7,619 nucleotides of DNA from JBDSTZ01 sp039927975 (GCA_039927975.1 JBDSTZ010000223.1:1-7619); one strand, 5' to 3'. Positions 1 to 6,520 are shown, counted from the first letter of the stretch. The notes: generated by a model from the letters alone, not told the origin. Program-made: numbers and translations.

Positions 1-87
1 AAAAAGTGGACGATGCCGATCCGGGACTGGAAAGCCGCACTGAACCGCTTCGCCATCCAGTTTGAAGACCGGCTTCCGCAGACTTAA
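1..87 (+). CDS. IS256-family transposase, C-terminal fragment (5' part outside window)
   Basis: Frame 1 is open from the first base to TAA at 85-87 and encodes 28 residues containing the stretch IRDWKAALNRFAIQFEDRLP. From memory, this tryptophan-alanine-leucine-asparagine-arginine-phenylalanine pattern ending in an acidic phenylalanine-glutamate segment is the usual C-terminus of IS256-family (Mutator-like, DDE) transposases, which cut and paste their element. The catalytic residues lie upstream, outside the window, so it cannot be seen whether the transposase is intact. A terminal inverted repeat follows within about ten bases, which is the normal IS256 layout and supports the call. Confidence 0.75.
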   Translation, partial: KKWTMPIRDWKAALNRFAIQFEDRLPQT

Positions 88-97
88 ACGAAAACCC

Positions 98-123
98 GTT
101 TACACAGAATTCGGTACACCCCC
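98..123 (+). repeat. Right terminal inverted repeat of the IS256-family element
   Basis: Read inward from the element edge (minus strand), the sequence begins GGGGGTGTACCGAATTCTGT and continues GTAAACG, resembling IS256-family ends that start with a G-run followed by a TGT-rich segment. It begins 10 bases after the transposase stop. The next 8 bases (124-131, gaaaacag) would be one copy of a target duplication, but the partner copy is beyond the left edge. The exact inner boundary is a guess. Confidence 0.6.
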
Positions 124-269
124 GAAAACAGTGCTGACAATTGGTTATTTCGACCGACTTGGAGCGCCTCGGCTGTCCTAACCTCAACTACTCGAACCGC
201 CCGGTGCGGACCCGCATGCCGGGTGGTGTGGCAGGGGCGCGGTCCATATAGGCCGCCCCCTATGCCGAT
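124..269 (+). mobile_element. Group II intron 3' end (domains V-VI), truncated by the IS insertion
   Basis: A 32-nt hairpin at 196-227 has domain V topology: a 9-bp lower stem (196-204 with 219-227, one G:T), a 2-nt bulge on the 3' side (217-218), a 4-bp upper stem (205-208 with 213-216) and a tetraloop (209-212). A second hairpin follows, GGGGCG at 234-239 pairing with CGCCCC at 254-259. An A at 262 lies seven bases before a ..CCGAT end at 269, which fits a domain VI branch point and an intron 3' terminus ending in AT. One frame reads NLNYSNRPVRTRMPGGVAGA, a conceptual translation I recall from the tails of bacterial group II introns. The reverse transcriptase gene and the 5' domains are absent, so this remnant cannot splice alone unless the rest lies left of the IS. 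The left boundary is taken as the IS edge. The CGC at the expected catalytic-triad site is non-AGC. Confidence 0.5.
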
Positions 270-270
270 T

Positions 271-317
271 GTCAGTGGCGATGGCCGTCGCGTGCGCGGC
301 CATCATGCCAATCTGAC
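271..317 (-). terminator. Long interrupted hairpin downstream of the binding-protein gene; possible terminator
   Basis: Three paired blocks nest around a 9-nt loop (288-296): GATGGCCG/CGGCCATC (280-287 with 297-304), TGGC/GCCA (276-279 with 307-310) and GTCAG/CTGAC (271-275 with 313-317). They total 17 bp, interrupted by 2-nt bulges at 305-306 and 311-312. The hairpin begins 4 bases after the minus-strand stop codon (322-324). No T-run follows it on the minus strand, so it is not a canonical intrinsic terminator. A T-tract may have been displaced by the intron insertion, or the structure may instead stabilise the mRNA 3' end. Confidence 0.45.
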
Positions 318-321
318 TGGC

Positions 322-1458
322 TTACTTGATCACGTCCAGCTTGGTACGCACCGGACCCTTGTACGTGAACAGTGTCAGCGCGCCATCCTTGATGTCGCCC
401 TTGTCGTCGAACTGGATCGGACCGGTCACGCCCTGATACTTGATCTTCTTAAGTTCAGGCAAGTACTTGGCCGGCTCGGCCGACTTGGCGTTCTGCATGG
501 CGGTGGCCATCACCATCACAGCGTCATACACATACGGCGCATACAGCTGCACTTCCACCCCATACTTCTTCTTGAAGCGCGTGCGGAAATCGGCCAGCAC
601 TTTTTCCTGCTCGCCCTTCACACCGCCCGCTTCGGCGCAATAAACTTTGCCGTCGCCAATCGCCTCGCCCGCGCGCGCGCCGAGCGCCTCGGTGCAGATG
701 CCGTCTCCGCCCATGAACTTGGCATCGATGCCGAGCGCCTTGGCCTGCTTGAGCATCGGGCCGGCCACCGAATCCATGCCGCCGAAGAAGATCAGGTCCG
801 GCTTCTTGTTCTTGATCGAGGTGAGGATGGCGGTGAAATCGGTCGCGTTAGCGTTGGTAAATTCCTTGCCGACGATCTTCACGCCCGGCGCCTTCGCACC
901 CTTGACGAACTCGTCCGCCACGCCTTGGCCGTAGGCGGTGCGGTCGTCGATCACCGCGATGTTCTTGGCCTTCAGATTGGTGACTGCATACTTGCCCAGC
1001 GTGCTGCCGAGCTTGTTGTCATTGGCCACCACGCGGAATGCCGTGTTGAAGCCTTGCTTGGTGTACTGCGGCGTAGTCGCCGATGGCGAAATCTGTGGAA
1101 TGCCGGCATCGAAATAGATCTTCGAGGCAGGCACCGTGGTGCCCGAATTGAGGTGGCCGATCACCCCGTTGACCTTGGCGTCGACCAGCTTCTGCGCGAC
1201 CGCCGTGCCTTGCTTCGGATCGGCGCCGTCGTCTTCGGCCAGCAACTGCAGCGTGACCTTTTTGCCATTGATCGTGAAACCCTTGGCATTCAATTCGTCG
1301 ATCGCCATCTTGGCGCCATTTTCATTGTCCTTGCCCAGATGCGCGCTGGCGCCCGAAACAGGGCCGACGTGGCCGATCTTGACGACTTCCTGCGCACCGG
1401 CACTGCCGGCGAAAGCCAGGGCGAGAGCCAATGGAATGATCTTGGTCGTGAACTGCAT
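322..1458 (-). CDS. ABC transporter periplasmic branched-chain amino-acid (or amide)-binding protein, LivK/LivJ type
   Basis: The 378-residue product is a periplasmic binding protein of peptide-binding fold type I that delivers leucine/isoleucine/valine or related amides to a Liv-type ABC importer. The start at 1458 is chosen because the product then begins with a signal peptide (MQFTTK, a hydrophobic stretch, AGSAGA, cleavage likely before Q23), and GGAG precedes the ATG at proper spacing. An in-frame upstream ATG at 1587 would add 43 unrelated residues. The mature protein opens VKIGHVGPVSG, typical of the family, and has GHLNSGTTVPASKIYF followed by ISPSATTP, the segment that in LivJ contacts the ligand amino-acid backbone. 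Two cysteines (in GGDGIC and KVYC) may form the family's disulfide. Length is normal. No permease or ATPase gene is visible, and the gene's 3' flank is mobile DNA. Ligand specificity cannot be read from sequence. Confidence 0.93.
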   Translation of the reverse strand: MQFTTKIIPLALALAFAGSAGAQEVVKIGHVGPVSGASAHLGKDNENGAKMAIDELNAKGFTINGKKVTLQLLAEDDGADPKQGTAVAQKLVDAKVNGVIGHLNSGTTVPASKIYFDAGIPQISPSATTPQYTKQGFNTAFRVVANDNKLGSTLGKYAVTNLKAKNIAVIDDRTAYGQGVADEFVKGAKAPGVKIVGKEFTNANATDFTAILTSIKNKKPDLIFFGGMDSVAGPMLKQAKALGIDAKFMGGDGICTEALGARAGEAIGDGKVYCAEAGGVKGEQEKVLADFRTRFKKKYGVEVQLYAPYVYDAVMVMATAMQNAKSAEPAKYLPELKKIKYQGVTGPIQFDDKGDIKDGALTLFTYKGPVRTKLDVIK

Positions 1459-1754
1459 GTGGATTCTCCAGAGGGATTGATAAGGACAGCGCCTGACGCC
1501 GCCATAAGATTTGCTTGTGCAAAAGGTACAACAAATACGGGAGCACGCAAAGGGGTAAACGCGCGCGGCCGTAGTAGCGTGGACCAAGGCCGCACAATGA
1601 CACGCCGATTTTGTAAGCAGTTGAAAGCGTAGCTAGTTAAAGTGAAAGCGCAAGCAGTGAAAGTTCGGAGGGCCGCATTCGTCACGTCATTCCCTCGCAG
1701 GAGGGAATCCATAGCGCGCCAAAACCAAAGCACCACGTCCGCCAGCCCGCGCCC
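1459..1754. other. Intergenic spacer between the small coiled-coil gene and the binding-protein gene
   Basis: This 296-bp stretch has no convincing gene. It holds the binding-protein ribosome site (GGAG, minus strand, about 1465-1469), a short palindrome TTTGC-N4-GCAAA at 1510-1523, loosely repeated GTGAAAG-like words at 1621-1663 and a dRS3-like palindrome at 1689-1708. The binding-protein promoter should lie here, but no -35/-10 pair stands out. A weak minus-strand candidate is TTGTAC with CTTATG around 1503-1531, at 17-bp spacing. Confidence 0.5.
1689..1708. repeat. dRS3-like palindromic repeat (ATTCCC-N8-GGGAAT)
   Basis: The 20-bp unit has perfect 8-bp arms, ATTCCCTC and GAGGGAAT, around a 4-nt loop. 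It fits the ATTCCC-N8-GGGAAT pattern called dRS3 in Neisseria and seen, from memory, in many proteobacterial intergenic regions. It lies 47 bases beyond the stop of the last gene of the minus-strand run, so it could also end or stabilise that transcript, although no T-run follows. Related copies lie at 6445-6577. Confidence 0.75.
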
Positions 1755-2138
1755 CTATTTCTTCAGCGTCTGCAAATGCGCAATCTCCTGCGCCACGGCG
1801 CGCAGCACCACCTGCTCGATGGTCTGCTGCAAGCCCTTGCCGATCTCTTCGGTGAGCCCGTCCAGCGTGCGCTGCATCACCGCCTCCATGCTGTCGCGCA
1901 AGCGCTGCTCAAGCACGAAATCGACCCGCCCTTGCAACTGCTGCAAGATACGCTCAGACAAGCGGCGTTCGAGCAGATTCCATTCCGGCTCGGTCCAGCT
2001 GGCCACCGCGCGTGCCTCCAGATCGGCGCTGGTCTCATCCTGCGGCGCCGGCACGGACCCAACGCCCGCGTCCACCTTCTCCTGAAAAACTTCCGTCAGC
2101 AAGGGAATGCTGGCGTCGAATGCCGACTGTTGGCTCAT
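1755..2138 (-). CDS. Small coiled-coil protein coupled to holC (possibly DUF2486-like)
   Basis: The 127-residue soluble product has no signal peptide or membrane segment. Residues 1-45 are acidic and probably flexible, opening with a SIPLLTEV motif. Residues of about 47-125 are predicted amphipathic helix rich in leucine, glutamate, arginine and glutamine, suggesting a coiled coil or oligomer. The start ATG overlaps the holC stop as ATGA, so translation is probably coupled to chi. The SIPLLTEV opening recalls a Burkholderiales family annotated DUF2486, also found near holC; this is from memory and unconfirmed. The position suggests a role connected with chi or the replisome, but nothing in the sequence proves it. 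It appears to be the last gene of the run. Confidence 0.8.
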   Translation of the reverse strand: MSQQSAFDASIPLLTEVFQEKVDAGVGSVPAPQDETSADLEARAVASWTEPEWNLLERRLSERILQQLQGRVDFVLEQRLRDSMEAVMQRTLDGLTEEIGKGLQQTIEQVVLRAVAQEIAHLQTLKK

Positions 2139-2560
2139 GCCTGTCCTGCCACGAAGTGGGTGAGTGGATACTTCTGCTGCTTGTAGGCCACGTAGCGCTG
2201 ACGCCCGGCTGCGGCGTCCTCGGTGTCCGTGGAAATGATTTCAAATACCCGCGCAAAGCGCTCGAAGCCGGCCGGCGTGCGCCGCGTCAGATTGACCAGC
2301 ATGTCGAAATGCGGCAGCGCCGCCTCCTCGCTGGCGGTGACGATGATCGGCGTCTGCGCCGCCAGCGGATCGCCCGCCATCACGTGCGGCAAAAAATCGG
2401 TGTCCGACAAGGTCCACAGCGCCTGGTCGAGCGCGGCGGCCTGGGCCTCGTCTTCGGCCAGCAACACCACCTGGCCACGGCTGCCGTACGCCTTGCGCGC
2501 CAGCCGGCATGCATAGCCGAGCTTGTCGCTGATATTGGTGTGGAAGTCGATCCGCGTCAT
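2135..2560 (-). CDS. holC: DNA polymerase III subunit chi
   Basis: The 141-residue product matches chi in length (147 in E. coli) and features. It opens MTRIDFHTN, followed by a helix KLGYACRLARKAYG, a strand QVVLLAEDE, then ALDQALWTLSDTDFLPH, and later TPIIVTASEE. Chi is the clamp-loader accessory subunit that binds the C-terminal tail of single-stranded DNA-binding protein and tethers the holoenzyme to the lagging strand. The ATG at 2560 is preferred because it begins at the conserved core. A TTG at 2572 that overlaps the upstream stop codon (TTGA) would add four residues (MSAA), and neither start has a strong ribosome site. Its stop overlaps the next gene's start. The usual gammaproteobacterial partner psi (holD) is not in the window. 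Confidence 0.9.
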   Translation of the reverse strand: MTRIDFHTNISDKLGYACRLARKAYGSRGQVVLLAEDEAQAAALDQALWTLSDTDFLPHVMAGDPLAAQTPIIVTASEEAALPHFDMLVNLTRRTPAGFERFARVFEIISTDTEDAAAGRQRYVAYKQQKYPLTHFVAGQA

Positions 2561-2568
2561 CGCTGCGC

Positions 2569-3186
2569 TCAAAACTGAAAGCCTGGCGGCGCGTTGTCGT
2601 TCTTCGGTGGCGGCGGTGGCGGTGGCGCCGCCTGGCGCACCAGCGGCCGTTCCGGCGCCGCCGCCTTGATCGGTGCCAGCTGTTCAGGCTGGGCTTGACG
2701 ATAGCCGGCCGGCAGCATCGCGGTGGCCGGGTACTCGGCGTCGCTGAGCGCCTGATTCCAGAGAAACTCCTCGAAGCCGACCAGCTTGCGTCCGCCGACC
2801 GTCATCTGCGGCAGTGTCGCCTCGTTGGTGATGGCCTTCAACTTGGCCAGATCCTCGTTCGAGCTGACCGTCTTTTCCGAAAACGGAATGCCGCGCTTTT
2901 GCAGCAATTGGCGGCCCAGCTTGCACGAATCGCAGTCGGTCATCGTGTACAGGGTGACCGGGCTGTTGCGCGCCGCCTGCGCCAGCGCGTAGGGCAGGGG
3001 CGCCCCGCCGCCGGGCCCGCCTGCGGCCCTGACCTCCTGCGTCTTCTTGGCGTCGGCCGGCGGCGGACTGTCGCCGAAATGCACCACGCCCTTGGCATCG
3101 GTCCACTTGTACATTTGCGCGCTGGCGCCGCCAGCGCACAACAGCAAGCCCAAGCCGGCCGCCACCGCAATCACATTCCGCTTCAT
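2569..3186 (-). CDS. Secreted DUF4124-glutaredoxin family protein
   Basis: The 205-residue product has a signal peptide (MKRNV, a hydrophobic core, cleavage near ASAQ at 21-24), so it acts in the periplasm or envelope. Residues 25-45 are a short DUF4124 module (MYKWTDAKGVVHFGD). Residues of about 76-145 form a glutaredoxin-like thioredoxin fold with a CDSC redox motif (C85, C88) and the cis-proline segment TLPQM (P126). The C-terminus is low-complexity, with seven consecutive prolines at 188-194 before PPGFQF; such a run usually needs EF-P for translation. Glutathione is mainly cytoplasmic, so the domain may act as a thiol-disulfide exchanger; its partner is unknown. It starts 26 bases after the oligopeptidase stop, with GCGGGA before the ATG, and its stop touches the holC region. 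Confidence 0.87.
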   Translation of the reverse strand: MKRNVIAVAAGLGLLLCAGGASAQMYKWTDAKGVVHFGDSPPPADAKKTQEVRAAGGPGGGAPLPYALAQAARNSPVTLYTMTDCDSCKLGRQLLQKRGIPFSEKTVSSNEDLAKLKAITNEATLPQMTVGGRKLVGFEEFLWNQALSDAEYPATAMLPAGYRQAQPEQLAPIKAAAPERPLVRQAAPPPPPPPKNDNAPPGFQF

Positions 3187-3212
3187 AATTCCCGCCCTCA
3201 GATCAAATCAGA

Positions 3213-5318
3213 TCAGGATGCCATGCCGCTGTGACGCAGCAGGGCATCGATGCTCGGTTCGCGGCCGCGGAAGGCCTTGAACGATTCCAGCGCCGGACGC
3301 GAACCGCCCACCGCCAGGATTTCTTTCTGAAAGCGCTTGCCGGCATCGACCGATTGCTCGCCGCCGCCAGCCGCCACCGCCTCCTCGAAAGCCGCATAGG
3401 CATCGGCCGACAACACCTCCGCCCACTTGTAGCTATAGTAACCGGCAGCATACCCACCGGCAAATATATGCCCGAAGGAATGCTGGAAGCGGTTGAAGGC
3501 GGGCGGCATCATCACCGAGAACTTCTGCCGCACATCGTTGATCAATTCCTGCACCGTCTGTTGGCTGGCCGGGTCGAAGTCGTAGTGCAAATGCATGTCG
3601 ATCAGCGAAAACTCCACCTGGCGCAGGGTCTGCATGCCCGACTGGAAGTTCTTCGCCGCCAGCATCTTCTCGTACAGCGCGCGCGGCAGCGGCTCGCCGG
3701 TTTTCACGTGCGACGTCAATTCTTGCAGCACTTCCCATTCCCAGCAGAAGTTCTCCATGAATTGCGACGGCAGCTCGACCGCGTCCCACTCCACCCCGGA
3801 AATGCCCGACACCGCGATCTCGTCGACCTCGGTCAGCATGTGATGCAAGCCGTGGCCGAATTCGTGGAACAGCGTGGTCACTTCGTCATGCGTAAACAGC
3901 GACGGTTGCAGCTTGCCGTCGACCGTGGCCGGCGGCGTGAAATTGCAGGTCAGATAGGCGACCGGGGTCTGCAGCGCGCCGCCCGTGGTCAGGCGCCGTC
4001 CGCGCGCGTCGTCCATCCAGGCGCCGCCGCCCTTGCCACTGCGCGCATACAGGTCGAGGTAGAACTGGCCGACCAGCTTGCCGTCGCGCTCGATGCGGAA
4101 GAATCGCACATCGGGATGCCAGACCGGCGCCTCGTCGGCCTTGATCGCCACCGAGAACAGGCGCTCGACCAGGCGGAACAACCCGCCCACCACCGTCGGC
4201 TCGGGAAAGTATTCCTTCACCTCCTGGGCCGAGAAGGCGTAGCGCTGCTCGCGCAGCTTTTCCGACGCGTAAGCCACGTCCCAGGCTTGCAGTTCGTCGA
4301 TGCCGAGCTGGTCTTTGGCGAACGCCCGCAGTTCGGCCAGGTCTTTCTCGGCGTACGGACGGGCGCGGCGCGCCAGGTCTTCGAGGAATTCGATCACGTG
4401 CTCGGGACTCTGGGCCATCTTCGGCACCAGCGACACCTCGGCAAAGTTGCGGTAGTCGAGCAGCTTGGCTTCCTCGTCGCGCAGCTTCAACAGGCTGGCG
4501 ATGTTGCTGGTGTTATCCCATTTCTCCAGCTCGCTGAACACCGTGCCCATTTCCGACGCCTTGGTCGCGCTGGCCCGGTAGATCGTCTCGCGCAGGCTGC
4601 GCTTGTCGCCAAACTGCAGGATCGGAAAGTAGGAAGGAAAGTGCAGGGTGAACTGCCAGCCCGTCTTGCCGTCGGCCTCGGCGGCGGCGCGCGCGGCCTG
4701 CTTGGCGTCGTCCGGCAAGCCGGCCAGGTCGGCCTCGTCCTCGACCAGCAGCTTGTAGTCGTTGGTCGCGTCGAGCACGTTTTCCGAGAAGCGCGTCGAC
4801 ACGCTGGCGTGCTGTTCCTGAATCTCGGCGAAGCGCGCCTTGCGTTCCGGCGGCAGCTCGGCGCCGCCCAGGCGGAAGTCGCGCAGCGCGTTCTCGATGA
4901 TCCGCTTGCGCGCCGGCGCCGGCGCCAGCGCGACGTAGTCGGGATTGGCCTTGAGCGCCTTGTACTTGTCGAACAGCGCCTCGTTCTGCGACAGCGCGGT
5001 CCAGAATTCGGTCACCTTCGGCTGGTTCTCGTTGTAGACCGCACGCAGCTCGGGCGTATCGACCACGTGGTTGAGGTGGTTGATCACGCCCCAGGCGCGC
5101 CCCAGCCGCTCGGTCGCTTCCTCGAGCGGCACCACGAAGTTGTCCCAGCTGATCTGCTGGCTCGGCGCGGCCAATGCCTCGACCACCTTGCTCGCCTCGG
5201 CGATCAACTGGTCGATCGCCGGCGTCACGTGGTCCGGCTTGATCGCGTCAAAGCGCGGCAAGTCCGAAAAATCGAGCAGGGGATTGTCGCTATCCGTCTT
5301 CAGGGTGTCGGTATTCAT
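3213..5318 (-). CDS. prlC: M3 family oligopeptidase A (zinc metallopeptidase)
   Basis: The 701-residue product belongs to the thimet/oligopeptidase family M3A, cytoplasmic enzymes that degrade short peptides including cleaved signal peptides. The zinc site is complete: HEFGH at 485-489, with the third ligand E515 in the conserved VELPSQFMENF context. The C-terminal GGYAAGYYSYKW at 621-632 carries the family's substrate-facing tyrosines. Length fits E. coli OpdA (about 680). The start at 5318 (MNTDTLKT) is preceded by AAGGA at 9-base spacing. The reading frame stays open upstream into folD (to 5582), but those 88 residues are low-complexity read-through of the spacer and antisense-frame sequence and do not resemble the family. 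The gene follows folD by 137 bases and precedes the glutaredoxin gene by 26. opdA is an equally used symbol. Confidence 0.95.
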   Translation of the reverse strand: MNTDTLKTDSDNPLLDFSDLPRFDAIKPDHVTPAIDQLIAEASKVVEALAAPSQQISWDNFVVPLEEATERLGRAWGVINHLNHVVDTPELRAVYNENQPKVTEFWTALSQNEALFDKYKALKANPDYVALAPAPARKRIIENALRDFRLGGAELPPERKARFAEIQEQHASVSTRFSENVLDATNDYKLLVEDEADLAGLPDDAKQAARAAAEADGKTGWQFTLHFPSYFPILQFGDKRSLRETIYRASATKASEMGTVFSELEKWDNTSNIASLLKLRDEEAKLLDYRNFAEVSLVPKMAQSPEHVIEFLEDLARRARPYAEKDLAELRAFAKDQLGIDELQAWDVAYASEKLREQRYAFSAQEVKEYFPEPTVVGGLFRLVERLFSVAIKADEAPVWHPDVRFFRIERDGKLVGQFYLDLYARSGKGGGAWMDDARGRRLTTGGALQTPVAYLTCNFTPPATVDGKLQPSLFTHDEVTTLFHEFGHGLHHMLTEVDEIAVSGISGVEWDAVELPSQFMENFCWEWEVLQELTSHVKTGEPLPRALYEKMLAAKNFQSGMQTLRQVEFSLIDMHLHYDFDPASQQTVQELINDVRQKFSVMMPPAFNRFQHSFGHIFAGGYAAGYYSYKWAEVLSADAYAAFEEAVAAGGGEQSVDAGKRFQKEILAVGGSRPALESFKAFRGREPSIDALLRHSGMAS

Positions 5319-5455
5319 GAGCCTCATTCCTTGCATTGAATCGTTCGTGAAAATAGTGCCGAACATATGCGGCGCGGCTTCCGACCCGCCGACGCCCGGC
5401 GCCGGCCTGGTGCTTGCCCGGCCTGGCGCGGCGTTGGGTGGCGTGTTCGCCCGGC
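5319..5455. other. Spacer between folD and the oligopeptidase gene
   Basis: This GC-rich 137-bp gap inside the minus-strand run carries a short direct repeat (CCAGGCCGG twice, minus strand, around 5400-5428) that can pair in several ways. There is a possible -10-like TATTTT at 5350-5355 (minus) but no matching -35. The oligopeptidase may be read from the folD transcript or from its own weak start; the sequence does not decide. Confidence 0.4.
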
Positions 5456-6298
5456 TTAGCGTTCGGCCGCCTGCACCGTGTTCATCAGCAGCATCGTGAT
5501 CGTCATCGGTCCCACCCCGCCTGGCACAGGCGTGATGTGAGCGGCCACTTCGCGCACGCCGGCAAAGTCGACGTCGCCGCACAGCTTGCCGTTGTCGTCG
5601 CGGTTCATGCCCACATCGATCACGATCGCGCCCGGCTTGACCATGTCGGCCGTCAGGGTATTCCGGCGCCCGACGGCGGCCACCACCACGTCGGCCTGGC
5701 GGGTGTGATAGCCCAGGTCCGGCGTCGCGCTATGGCATATGGTCACGGTGGCGTTCGCTTGCAAGAGCAACAGCGCCATTGGTTTGCCGACCGTGTTGCT
5801 GCGGCCGATCACCACCGCGTGCTTGCCGCGCAAATCGACCCCGGTCGATTCGATCAGGCTCATGCAGCCGTACGGCGTGCAGGGGCGGAAACCGGCGAGC
5901 CCGGTCATCAGTTCGCCGGCCGACAGCACCGAATAACCATCCACATCCTTGGAAGTCGAAATCGCCTCGATCACCTTGTGTGGGTTGATGTGACGCGGCA
6001 AGGGCATCTGCACCAAAATTCCGTGGATCGCCGGGTCAGCATTTAAGGCCGCGATGCGGTCTAACAGAGAAGCCTCGCTCAAGTCGGCGTCATATTTTTC
6101 CAGGACCGAATGAAAACCGACATCGGCGCACGCCTTGACCTTGTTGCGCACATAGACCTGGCTGGCCGGGTCTTCGCCGACCAGGATCACGGCGAGGCCG
6201 GGTTGCTTGCCCTTGGCGGTCAGCGCGGCGGCGCGCTCGCGGATCTCGGCGCGCAGTTGTTGGGAAAGGAGAACTCCATCGATCAGTTGAGCGGACAT
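5456..6298 (-). CDS. folD: Bifunctional methylenetetrahydrofolate dehydrogenase / methenyltetrahydrofolate cyclohydrolase
   Basis: The 280-residue cytoplasmic enzyme interconverts 5,10-methylene-, methenyl- and 10-formyl-tetrahydrofolate with NADP, supplying one-carbon units for purines and formyl-methionine. Visible family signatures are the YVRNK segment with catalytic Y49 and K53, VQMPLP with Q97, KDVDG with D120, the dinucleotide-binding GRSNTVGKP at 165-173, and PGGVGPMT at 259-266 near the C-terminus. Length is standard (E. coli FolD is 288). The ATG at 6298 matches the family N-terminus (IIDG-like LIDG at 5-8), although no clear ribosome site precedes it. A TATAAT box about 32 bases upstream supports a short leader. 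The gene heads the minus-strand run and is divergent from aceE. Confidence 0.97.
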   Translation of the reverse strand: MSAQLIDGVLLSQQLRAEIRERAAALTAKGKQPGLAVILVGEDPASQVYVRNKVKACADVGFHSVLEKYDADLSEASLLDRIAALNADPAIHGILVQMPLPRHINPHKVIEAISTSKDVDGYSVLSAGELMTGLAGFRPCTPYGCMSLIESTGVDLRGKHAVVIGRSNTVGKPMALLLLQANATVTICHSATPDLGYHTRQADVVVAAVGRRNTLTADMVKPGAIVIDVGMNRDDNGKLCGDVDFAGVREVAAHITPVPGGVGPMTITMLLMNTVQAAER

Positions 6299-6329
6299 GG
6301 TTATTTAGCTAAGAGCGGAAGAAAGACAG

Positions 6330-6335
6330 ATTATA
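6330..6335 (-). promoter_or_regulatory. Possible folD -10 box (TATAAT)
   Basis: A perfect TATAAT on the minus strand lies 31 bases before the folD ATG, which would give a leader of about 25 nt. The 17 bases upstream are a GC-only run and no -35 match lies at the right distance, so the promoter would need an activator or be weak. A chance match is possible. Confidence 0.4.
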
Positions 6336-6444
6336 AAGCGCGGCGGCGGCGGCGCGGGGTTTGGCGGGGTAAATATGGGTGCCCGGTTCGCCATGGACGA
6401 TCCAGCTCCGTGATAGATCGTGGTCCCCGATCCGCCAAATTCTC

Positions 6445-6471
6445 GTCGTTCCCGCGCAGGCGGGAACCTAT
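6445..6471. repeat. dRS3-like palindromic repeat, copy A
   Basis: The core GTTCCC-N8-GGGAAC (6448-6467) is a near-perfect palindrome. The 27-base unit matches the reverse complement of copy B at 25 of 27 positions, so the two lie head to head with a 22-base spacer. Confidence 0.75.
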
Positions 6472-6493
6472 AGCACTACTGATCAAAGAAGGC

Positions 6494-6520
6494 ATGGATT
6501 CCCGCCTGCGCGGGAACGAC
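6494..6520. repeat. dRS3-like palindromic repeat, copy B (inverted relative to A)
   Basis: The core ATTCCC-N8-GGGAAC (6498-6517) is palindromic in itself and pairs with copy A, so the pair can fold as one long hairpin or two small ones. It is flanked by GACAG at its right end, a flank shared with the degraded copies to the right. Confidence 0.75.

Noticed and set aside
223..1632. 469-codon plus-strand open frame antisense to the binding-protein gene
   Set aside because: It starts inside the intron domain V-VI region and runs through the spacer and the antisense of a clear binding-protein gene; composition is biased and no family is recognisable.
1290..1736. 148-codon minus-strand frame across the binding-protein 5' end
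   Set aside because: Its start lies upstream of the dRS3-like palindrome and the frame reads through that repeat (a MDSLLRGNDV-like translation typical of these repeats), then overlaps the binding-protein gene out of frame.
3231..5339. 702-codon plus-strand open frame antisense to the oligopeptidase
   Set aside because: It mirrors a gene with a complete M3 peptidase signature. Such long antisense frames arise from GC-rich codon bias, and the translation is arginine/leucine/glutamine-rich with no recognisable domain.
5400..5428. Intrinsic terminator between folD and the oligopeptidase gene
   Set aside because: The GC-rich repeats can pair, but no single stable stem is favoured and no T-run follows on the minus strand.
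5319..5582. 88-residue N-terminal extension of the oligopeptidase frame into folD
   Set aside because: The extension is low-complexity, overlaps the folD coding end, and a good ribosome site fixes the start at 5318, where family-like sequence begins.
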